Part shown: piece after piece, positions 54,913 through 64,000 of the stretch
Numbering within the stretch: the stretch's first letter is position 1
Layout of the letters: each line of letters opens with the position of its first letter
From: Watersipora subatra
Taxonomy: Eukaryota; Bryozoa; Gymnolaemata; Cheilostomatida; Watersiporidae
Direction of reading: 5' to 3'
Assembly: GCF_963576615.1 (NCBI RefSeq)
Contig: NC_088710.1
Location: forward strand, 558,001-622,000
DNA: 64,000 bases
The notes under the pieces: generated by a model
What the model was told of the DNA's origin: nothing
Databases searched by the model: none
The model's input: the letters and a program-made list of their open reading frames with translations, nothing else
Made by a program: the position numbers and the translations under genes

Positions 54913-57900
54913 ATGGATATGGACTCCTACCTGCTGCTTCTGGTTTTCTCTTTACTCCATCTTCCTAAAGGTACTCATCCAGGAAATCTTGTTTATTTAG
55001 TCCATAGTTGCGCCACAGATTTTCATTACAGAAACAATATTATCATCACATCGCATTAATTTAAGTTAAAACTACGGTAACACATTGGGATCATTATTAG
55101 TGCATAGAAATGAAACCCAGTTTTAGCTAGTGTTCTAGGCGCCTTTTTGATAAACAGAAAGAGTTAGTGACAACCTAAGTCCTCAGGCAAGCCAATTACT
55201 TGAGTAAAAAAGATCTGACAACTTATCAAGGTTTTTGTCAACTACTAATTAGGCATTGTCTGTAGCCTGATGATAAATAGCTAGCACTAACTGTAGGGGT
55301 GCATGGCGACTGCCCTTACATATCAGTACCTGCTGGTACTAACCGAAGCAGTGATGAGGTAACAAATGGCTTAACTGTGGAGTACAACTGTTTGGATGTA
55401 ACGGAGATTTTTGAAAACGGTAGAGCTGACATGAGGATAAGATGTCTCTCTTCTGGGCAGTGGAATGAGCTACCGCAGCCTTGTAAAGGTACCCACTGTT
55501 TTATTATTACTGTTTCTCCTAGTATTTTCTGATCGAAATCATTTTATCATGTCAGGACTTGTCCTGTAACACAGTTTATCATGTCAGGACTTGTACTGTA
55601 ACACAGTTTATCTTGTCAGGACTTGAACTGTAACACAGTTTATCCAGTCAGGACTTGTACTGTAACACAGTTTATCCAGTCAGGACTTGTACTGTAACAC
55701 AGTTTATAATGTCAGGACTTGTACTGTAACACAGTTTATCATGTCAGGACTTGTACTGTAACACAGTTTATCATTTCAGGACTTGTACTGTAACACAGTT
55801 TATCCAGTCAGGACTTGTACTGTAACACAGTTTATAATGTCAGGACTTGTACTGTAACACAGTTTATCCAGTCAGGACTTGTACTGTAACTCAGTTTATC
55901 ATGTCAGGACTTGTACTGTAACACAGTTTATCATGTCAGGACTTGTACTGTAACACAGTTTATCATGTCAGGACTTGTACTGTAACACAGTTTACCATGT
56001 CAGGACTTGTACTGTAACACAGTTTATCTTGTCAGGACTTGTACTGTAACACAGTCTATAATGTCAGGACTTGTACTGTAACACAGTTTACCATGTCAGG
56101 ACTTGTCCTGTAACACAGTTTATCTTGTCAGGACTTGTACTGTAACACAGTTTATCATGTCAGGACTTGTACTGTAACACAGTTTACCATATCAGGACTT
56201 GTCCTGTAACACAGTTTATCTTGTCAGGACTTGTACTGTAACACAGTCTATAATGTCAGGACTTGTACTGTAACACAGTTTACCATGTCAGGACTTGTCC
56301 TGTAACACAGTTTATCTTGTCAGGACTTGTACTGTAACACAGTTTACCATGTCAGGACTTGTCCTGTAACACAGTTTATCTTGTCAGGACTTGTACTGTA
56401 ACACAGTTTATCATGTCAGGACTTGTACTGTAACACAGTTTATCATGTCAGGACTTGTACTGTAACACAGTTTATTATGTCAGGACTTGTACTGTAACAC
56501 AGTTTATCATGTCAGGACTTGTACTGTAACACAGTTTTACTGGTTTCCTTCATGGTCTCATGATTGAAATGAGTTTCACAAGCTAGTAATATTTTTTAAG
56601 TAGCTTGAATGACCCACATCAACTCTCAAATTAAGTTACTACAGAATATTTTCAAGAGAGCGATGAAGAGATACTTTATATTACCATTTAGTCGTAAGAT
56701 TTGGTGCTCAGCCACTTGTTCACCACTCTGTTATATTACCATTTAGTCGTAAGATGTGGTGCCCAGCCACTTGTTCACCACTCTGCCGTGACAACTACCA
56801 GCACAATTGCTGGAGTTCAAGTTACCATCAGATGCATCTACGGCTTTGGGTTTCCTGACAGCTCTGCCACCAAGGTCATCACTTGCAATGAGACTACACT
56901 GACTTGGCAGCTTACTGAAGATGACGTCTGGGAAGGCCTAACCTGTAACCGTAAGTGGGAGGCTTCATCGTAGTCTTGAATTAGTTGAGGAAATCTGTCT
57001 TGATTTGCTTGTTTGGATGGCTGCCAGTCATTGCTCGACCATCCAAACCTGGCTGCTGAGTAAAACTTTTAAAGGTTTTGAAACATTCTCTTCTTTACAT
57101 TATTACATGTATGATAGCGCGTAGCTGGAAGTCTCCATGCAACATACTAGCATCTCTAGCACAACATACAGCACAACATACAGCACAACACAACATAGCA
57201 CAACATACAGCACAACACAACATAGCACAACATACAGCACAACACAACATAGCACAACATACAGCACAACACAACATAGCGCAACATACAGCACAACACA
57301 ACATAGCACAACATACAACACAACACAACACCTCTAGCACAACATACTAGTAGGAAATGGGTATCTGATTCTACCATTTTTGTTTTTACTTGTAGAAAGG
57401 TACTGCCACCATTTCCCTTCCCCTTACCCTACACTATTTTACTTGGGCATGGAGGCCTATCTTCCTAATGGTACTATTGCCATGGGATCGGTAATTACTT
57501 CCTACTGTCTGGAAGGCTACTTCAAGATGCCTTCCAATATTCAGCGATCAGGAAAGTGTTCCGCAACTGGGCTATTAGACGGCAGCTACCAAGATTGTAT
57601 AGGTGAATGTAACATCTACTCCTACTCCATCTTCTTAGCTCATAAGAGATCAATTTTTCTTAGTTCACGTAATTAGATTCGGTATGAAAGGAAATTTAAA
57701 AATGTGTTATAAAGTACTTTAGTGAGAGCCCCTCTTGATTTTTAATCTTTGACCTCTGATGAATATGAGTGTGTAGGAGGTCACTCAAAGGTCATGACAT
57801 CTTGTAAGCTCCTACCCTTTGCTCTTACCAGCCTGTTACTAATTTTGTTCTGATGTCCATTGCTGCAGTGAGAACGTGTGACACCCTTCTCCAGCCTCCA

Positions 57901-60900
57901 AACACTTGGATACAATACAACAACAATGTCTACCAGAGAAGAGTCAGGTATGTGTGTAACACCGGTTTCTTCCCTGGTGGAAAAGACCACCATGTTATGG
58001 AATGTGACCACAATGGACAGTGGAAGAGTGAACCGGCGTCGAGTGGCTGCCAAGGTAAGACTCGGGATATAAAACTGGCTAAAATGATCAGAAGTAGAAT
58101 GACAGTAGGAAGGAATAAATAGTTGTCTAAAAGAAAGTTTTTATGACCTAATTTGTTATGACCTACATTGTTATGATCTAATTTTAGCTGGAGCGTGTGA
58201 TGAGGGCTGGATAAAGCATGACAACTACTGCTACTACGTGTCGAACCACAGGAGCCTTGGGCTACGTTACTATTACGCCGAGGATTCTTGTCTACTCAAA
58301 AAGTCGCACTTGGCTTCCGTTAACAGTTCAGAAGAGAACAGCTTTATTTACGCTAACACTTATAAAAAGTATGAGAGAGACTATTGGATTGGCTACCACT
58401 TTGATGTAGTAACCAATGACTGGAGCTGGTTCAAAGACAGCGACGAAATGATATTGTATAAAAAGTGGCACAGAGGATATCCTGAGTTGAAAAGCAGTTG
58501 TGCGAGGCTAACTATTAATGGAGTGTGGAAAGACAGGAACTGTGATGATCTCATGGCATACGTCTGCAAGAAGCCGACTAGTAAGGCTTACTACTAGCTT
58601 GCACCTCATTGACCGTGTGTAGACAACTCCTACATCCTCTCCTTCGAGGGTTCACTAAAGACACTCACCATCAATTTTATTTTAGAGACTTTTGTCAAAA
58701 GAACGTAAAGTTAATATTAGCCTTTGTTCTGTGCTGTGTGCGGGTCTACACTCTGGTAAAAGACTGAGTTCACAAACTGACAGCACCAGCTATCACCATC
58801 ACTGTTGACTCTCATTAAGCCGGAGTTATTCCTTCAACTACTTGTCGGTGACCTTGTGACCTTTCAATCTGCCACAACTGAACAGACTGACTCTAGGCAC
58901 GATCCTAGTATATGAGTTTGTTTTAAAAATTACTAAGTTTTTTGTGTGATTTGTAGTGTGTGGCCCACCTCCAGTGATACAAAACGGGGGCCCTGACATT
59001 GCCACCCTTCCTCAAACTATGGATGTAGGAGATAGCTTAGTCTACAAATGCAATATAGGCTACTCATTCAGAAATGATGCTGCTGTAGAGCGAGTTGTTA
59101 GTTGTCTTCTCGGGGCATACTACTCGGCCATTGAGAACTGCCAGCGTAAGTTTATAACCTTTATACATTGTGCAGACAACTCTGCAATAAATAGTTTATC
59201 ATAATACGTGCAATGATTTAAAACTACTGAATGCCTTATTCTGTACTCTCGAAGAGGTCATTTGCCAAATGCTATATAAAGCTGATTGGTTGAAACTCTA
59301 TCGTATCAAAATACTTTTTACAGACATTAATAAAAAAGCTTTCAATAAAATTTAACATTTCATGCAATTAGGCTAAAATCAGACTCTATTTGTCCGAGAT
59401 CGTGTATTTGTCCTTGTTCATTGCAAGGGATTGCACTGGCAAGTTTCTCTATCATTGTCCTTGCGCTGTTTCCTTGTAAACTTGAGTGCATTTAGCTGGA
59501 CCATTGAGAGGGTGGTAGAGCTAGTAATGTTATTACTAACAGCAAAACTAAAGATTTGTAGCAAGATGTAAAACTAAATACATCTGATCTATAATAACTA
59601 CACAATAAAATGAATCTATTTAAGTTCTCTTGCATTTGAAAAGACAAGTTACAGCACTACAAGAACAAGAGAAGAGCTTACTGGTACCGCTTGTCGTATT
59701 ACAAACACGCAGATACATGACTTGTAGTCGCTAATGACAAATATTGGTTGTCTTAGTTTTAATTTTTGAAGTCTTAGACTTTGATTAGAGCAATTTTAAA
59801 ATCATTTGAGAATGATCTGTTTATTGTATAGTTTGGGCTCTGTTGTGTCAACCCAACTATACAAGATGCATTAAGGATTACAGCGAGATACGCGTGTGTT
59901 ACAGCGGTTATGTGCCCTGCTCTGAACAGAGTTGGCTACTACATAGAGAACGCTGTGATAACCAGTGATTCACAGGTGGGGACTTACTTAAGCACCGTCA
60001 CTTGGAGTTGTAACCCAGGCTACATCTTTCCTGATGGCACTTTTACCAAGGACATTCTTTGCCAGGCGAACCGCACCTGGTCCTTTGTGCCCGACATGTG
60101 TATAAGTGAGTGTAACAGCTTCAAACTGTGAATAGCTGGTAACTTCAGGGTACAGTTATACATACGAATGAGAAACTCTTAAACAAATTAAAGCAAATCT
60201 TAGTTTCAAACTCCCAGCCGGCATAGAAAAAGTTTGTATGGCTAAGGCAAAACTTTCAGCATACGTGACACTGTTTTTGTATAACTAACTAAATTGCATA
60301 GAAACCAATCCATATACAAAGTTCTGAAAGTTGCTCTCTCATTCTTTAGAGGTGTACTGTCGTGTACCAGCCATCCTCAATGCAATACCTGAGTACGGGT
60401 CAAGAAGGGTAGGAGAAGGCGACTACTACGAGTGTGAACCAGGCTATGAGTTTCCCAACGGAGAGCTGAGGCGTATGATGATTTGTCAGCTCGATGGTTC
60501 ATGGCTGCCGTCAGACAGCTGCTGGAGTAAGTAGTTAAACAATGCAGGTCATGTTATCTGTCTGTCTGTCTGTCTGTCTGTCTGTGAGGAAACTATCAAA
60601 ATAGTGCCGGTTTCTGTGTATGTGTGTAGAGAGAAGATGTCAACCATATGTCCAGTACAACGCTAATATAACAGAAGGAGCCAGGGGTATAGCGAGATAC
60701 CAAGAGTTGGCAGAGATAACATGTAATAGAGGCTATCAGTTTCCGGATGGCTCCATCACGAAGCAAACGAGATGTGGAGCAGATTTTCATTGGTCCCCTT
60801 ATCTGCCATTATGTGAACGTAAGTTAAAAGTAAGCAAGTTGTATTGATACGGAAATACGTAACCAATCCTCTAACATCTCTTCTTTTGTTCATATTTTAG

Positions 60901-62035
60901 CTAAGAAATGCCCTGGAGGAACTCCTCCCGCAGTGCCTAATGCTTCAGCTAATACCACCGCTGGCATTATAGAGACAGTTGTTGAGTATACATGTAACGA
61001 CGGCTTCTTCTTTATCGATGGTGACACTCAGAGAACAGCAATTTGTGACATTTTCAGCCTTGACTGGGTTGGAGTGCCTATAGAATGCTTTAGTAAGTCA
61101 TAGTACATTATATACTTCAGTAAGTCATGGTACATCATATACTTCAGTGAGTCAAGGTACATCATATACTTCAGTAAGTCATAGTACATTATATACTTCT
61201 GTGAGTCATAGTACATCATATACTTCTGTGAGTCATAGTGCATCATATACTTCTGTGAGTCATAGTACATCATATACTTCAGTAAGTCATAGTGCATCAT
61301 ATATTTCAGTAAGTCATAGTACATCATATACTTCTGTGAGTCATAGTACATTATATACTTCTGTGAGTCATAGTACATCATATACTTCAGTAAGTCATAG
61401 TACATCATATACTTCTGTGAGTCATAGTACATTATATACTGCAGTAAGTCATAGTACATCATATACTTCAGTAAGTCATAGTACATCATATACTTCTGTG
61501 AGTCATAGTACATCATATACTTCTGTGAGTCATAGTACATTATATACTTCAGTAATTCATAATACATCATATACTTCAGTAAGTCATAGTACATCATATA
61601 CTTCAGTAAGTCATAATACATCATATATTTCAGTTAGTCATAGTACATCATATACTTCTGTAAATCATAGTACATCATATACTTCTGTGAGTCATAGTGC
61701 ATCATATACTTCCGTGAGTCATAGTACATTATATACTTCAGTAAGTCATAGTACATCATATACTTCTGTGAGTCATAGTGCACATGCTCTAACTTATATA
61801 TTACCTTCTCTAGTAGCTTTTCAATAAGAAACTAACTGCTGTATTCATTATACATGAAGAAAAGCTTTGAACACTGCAGCTGATCTCACAGTTATTATAC
61901 AGGTTCCCTTCCTGACCAGCAAGTGACTGATATTGGCATCAACCAAGCTTTCTCCATAGCAATAGCTGTTATAGTCATCCTTTTCCTTGTTATCGGCATG
62001 TGGCTCATCATCTGCTCAGACTGCAAGGAGGATAG
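54913..62035 (+). CDS. Sushi (CCP)/C-type lectin transmembrane receptor, 3' end outside the window (partial)
   Basis: Exons: 54913-54970 (signal peptide MDMDSYLLLLVFSLLHLPK), 55297-55488 (CCP1), 56747-56950 (CCP2), 57396-57602 (CCP3), 57869-58054 (CCP4), 58188-58580 (C-type lectin), 58957-59145 (CCP5), 59905-60105 (CCP6), 60350-60526 (CCP7), 60630-60818 (CCP8), 60901-61092 (CCP9), 61903-62035 (transmembrane). That is 2,321 nt, 773 codons so far. Every domain is one exon and all junctions up to the transmembrane exon are phase 1, the classic shuffling arrangement. CCP exons show the four-Cys pattern with GYxF-P and a Trp before the last Cys. The membrane exon has IAIAVIVILFLVIGMWLIIC then DCKED and continues in phase 2. 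The likely role is cell-surface recognition, perhaps immune or adhesive. An alternative ATG in frame lies at 54919. Confidence 0.9.
55525..56535. repeat. 32-bp minisatellite, ~31 copies, intron 2 of the sushi-lectin gene
   Basis: Units contain GTCAGGACTTGTACTGTAAC followed by ACAGTTTATCAT. Variants (ttaccat, ttatctt, ttatcca) recur in ordered blocks. Confidence 0.95.
56680..56790. repeat. Two-copy duplication across the CCP2 exon acceptor
   Basis: TATATTACCATTTAG|TCGTAAGATGTGGTGCCC and the next ~25 bases occur twice, about 54 bases apart, with a few changes (gatTtggtgCtc in the upstream copy). The downstream copy supplies the exon used in phase. The upstream copy would change Cys to Phe in the first CCP position. 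Confidence 0.85.
57155..57335. repeat. 27-bp minisatellite (CACAACATACAGCACAACAC), intron 3 of the sushi-lectin gene
   Basis: About six regular units of 27 bases with C/A-rich composition. Six-frame open reading is due to the period and lack of stops. Confidence 0.92.
58188..58580 (+). CDS. C-type lectin-like domain exon of the sushi receptor
   Basis: The single 131-codon exon holds a whole domain: CDEGWIKHDNYCYYVS start, HLASVNSSEENSFIY, YWIGYHFD, WSWFKDS, and NGVWKDRNCDDLMAYVCKK end. The canonical cysteines are present. At the site where sugar-binding lectins carry EPN or QPD the sequence reads HRGYPELKS, and WND is replaced by WKD. Calcium-dependent mannose- or galactose-type binding is therefore not predicted; protein or lipid ligands are possible. 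It sits between CCP4 and CCP5. Confidence 0.9.
60556..60584. repeat. (TCTG)n microsatellite
   Basis: Seven tandem TCTG units in the short intron between CCP7 and CCP8 exons. Confidence 0.9.
61092..61790. repeat. 27-bp array carrying a splice donor in every unit, ~26 copies
   Basis: It begins at the CCP9 exon end (GCTTTA|GTAAGTCATAGTAC). Units contain TTCAGTAAGTCATAGTACAT or the variant TTCTGTGAGTCATAG, so most units hold CAG|GTAAGT-like or CTG|TGAGT-like strings: AGTAAGT in about half and TGTGAGT in the rest. It fills the intron almost to the membrane exon. Confidence 0.94.
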
Positions 62036-62464
62036 GTAAGTCAGCCATAACTGATCACTCCTTACTCCACTCATATAGTTAGTCTATTCTCTAGTACTAG
62101 TTACTAGTAGTCTGATGGCGCTGTTATATATTTCTATTAGCTATGTTATGAAGTTTCTTATTTATTGTGGTGTTTCTAAGTATCTCAGCATAGAATAAAC
62201 GTTTGTATACCTTTCGAGGACTTTCATAGTTTCCCTGAGTGAATTTAAATTTCATAAATTAGCTGAACCAAAATGGAGTCAAAATAGCAATAGGCTCTTT
62301 TTAATTTATGGTTATACTATTACTATTGATATGAGACTAGCAACGAGGCCTCCTCCCTTGCTACAGTATTACCGATAGGTATTAAGGTCTGGTAGATAAG
62401 GCGCTAAGGTTTGGGTACCTGAAGGAAATATGCAGGCTGCACCGGTTACTCCATATACCTACCT

Positions 62465-64000
62465 GTAGTAGCAGTACTCATTACCTACAGTGTGATAGTA
62501 ATACTAGCTACCTACACTGGGATAGCAGTACTTGTTGCATACAGTGTAGTAGCTGTACCTTTTACCTACAGTGAGGTAGTATTACTAGTTACCTACAGTG
62601 TGGTAGTATTACTAGTTACTTACAGTGAGGTAGTATTACTAGTTACCTACAGGGAGGTAGCATTACTAGGTAGTTACAGTGAGGTAGCAGTACTAGTAAT
62701 TTACAGTGAGGTAGTATTACTAGTTACTTACAGTGTGGTAGTATTACTAGTTACTTACAGTGTGGTAGTATTACTAGTTACTAACAGTGTGGTAGTATTA
62801 CTAGTTACCTGCAGTGAGGTAGTATTACTAGTTACTTACAGTGAGGTAGTATTACTAGTTACTTACAGTGAGGTAGTATTACTAGTTACTTTCAGTGAGG
62901 TAGTATTACTAGTTACTTACAGTGTGGTAGTATTACTAGTTACTTACAGTGAGGTAGCATTACTAGTTACTTACAGTGTGGTAGTATTACTAGTTACTTA
63001 CAGTGTGGTAGTATTACTAGTTACTAACAGTGTGGTAGTATTACTAGTTACCTGCAGTGAGGTAGTATTACTAGTTACTTACAGTGAGGTAGTATTACTA
63101 GTTACTTTCAGTGAGGTAGTATTAGTAGTTACTTTCAGTGAGGTAGTATTACTAGTTACTTACAGTGTGGTAGTATTACTAGTTACTTACAGTGAAGTAG
63201 CATTACTAGTTACTTACAGTGAGGTAGTATTACTAGTTACCTACAGTGTGGTAGTATTACTAGTTATCTACAGTGTGGTAGTATTACTAGTTACCTACAG
63301 TGTGGTAGTATTACTAGTTACTTACAGTGAGGTAGCATTACTAGTTACTTACAGTGAGGTAGCATTACTAGTTACTTACAGTGAGGTAGTATTACTAGTT
63401 ACTTACAGTGTGGTAGTATTACTAGTTACCTACAGTGTGGTAGTATTACTAGTTACTTACAGTGAGGTAGTATTACTAGTTACTTACAGTGAGGTAGCAT
63501 TACTAGTTACTTACAGTGAGATAGTATTACTAGTTACCTACAGTGTGGTAGTATTACTAGTTACTTACAGTGTGGTAGTATTACTAGTTACCTACAGTGT
63601 GGTAGTATTACTAGTTACCTACAGTGTGGTAGTATCACTAGTTACCTACAGTGAGGTAGTATTACTAGTTACTTACAGTGAGGTAGTATTACTAGTTACT
63701 TACAGTGAGGTAGCATTACTAGTTACTTACAGTGAGGTAGTATTACTAGTTACTTACAGTGTGGTAGTATTACTAGTTACTAACAGTGTGGTAGTATTAC
63801 TAGTTACCTGCAGTGAGGTAGTATTACTAGTTACTTACAGTGAGGTAGTATTACTAGTTACTTAGCGTGAGGTAGTATTACTAGTTACTTACAGTGAGGT
63901 AGTATTACTAGTTACTTATAGTGAGGTAGTATTACTAGTTACTTACAGTATGGTAGTATTACTAGTTACCTACAGTGTGGTAGTATTACTAGTTACTTAC
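62465..64000. repeat. 27-bp minisatellite, ~57 copies, running off the window end
   Basis: Units contain ACTAGTTACTTACAGTGAGG followed by TAGTATT, in the intron after the membrane exon. Each unit has TTACAG|TGAGGTAGT, that is an acceptor-like TTACAG and a GTGAG/GAGGTAG donor-like string together. A 457-codon Val/Leu-rich open frame through it is an artefact of the period. Confidence 0.95.

Noticed and set aside
61028-61827. Long Ser/Thr/His and Tyr/Met-rich frames on both strands
   Set aside because: Products of the 27-bp array in the intron after CCP9. In the frame of the upstream exon, read-through meets a TAG within a few codons.
62492-63865. 457-codon Val/Leu-rich open frame on the plus strand
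   Set aside because: It lies wholly inside a 27-bp minisatellite whose period is a multiple of three and whose unit lacks a stop in this frame. It follows a well-supported membrane exon and has no domain features.

Overview
The window is eukaryotic nuclear DNA from an invertebrate animal. Coding sequence is split into many short exons with GT-AG introns, introns are AT-rich, and short non-autonomous DNA transposons and minisatellites are frequent. The domain mix (an ankyrin-kinase-KEN protein, a hillarin/KY-type protein, a sushi plus C-type-lectin receptor) fits a lophotrochozoan-like animal, but the lineage cannot be fixed from sequence alone. By adding up their spans, tandem arrays with units of about 12 to 83 bp occupy roughly 18-19 kb, nearly 30 percent of the window.

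Layout. (1) 1-215, plus strand: last codons of a pyruvate dehydrogenase phosphatase (PP2C family) gene. (2) 1380-5667, plus: a complete seven-exon gene behind a TATA box, encoding a 239-residue secreted cysteine-rich protein I do not recognise. (3) 7878-29940, plus: a gene of about 31 exons whose product (about 2,000 residues) starts with ankyrin repeats, runs through a helical region and about 1,150 residues of low-complexity linker, and ends with an IRE1/RNase L-type kinase-like domain and a KEN ribonuclease domain. This is the RNase L domain order, greatly expanded. (4) 33010-51501, minus: a 20-exon gene for a 1,039-residue protein with an N-terminal myristoylation signal, a hillarin/KY transglutaminase-like domain with its flanking beta modules, and a C-terminal coiled coil resembling the dynein microtubule-binding stalk. 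All 20 junctions keep frame. (5) 54913 to beyond 62035, plus: a membrane receptor with signal peptide, four sushi (CCP) domains, a C-type lectin domain, five more CCP domains and a transmembrane helix; its cytoplasmic tail lies outside the window.

Genes 3 and 4 are convergent, with a transposon-filled spacer at 29941-33009. Genes 4 and 5 are divergent across 51502-54912. Mobile DNA includes two TA-flanked pogo/Tigger-like elements (one carrying a nested hAT-like insertion), three related Helitron-like copies with antisense tRNA-like boxes, two large terminal-inverted-repeat elements and a long near-perfect hairpin.

The most unusual general pattern is that many arrays sit exactly on exon-intron junctions, so their units repeat a piece of exon plus the splice donor, or a splice acceptor plus the exon start. 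Examples are at 10231, 19150, 20569, 27861, 43079, 44947, 56747 and 61092. Genes 3 and 5 suggest an innate-immune flavour for the neighbourhood, but nothing in the sequence shows that the genes work together.
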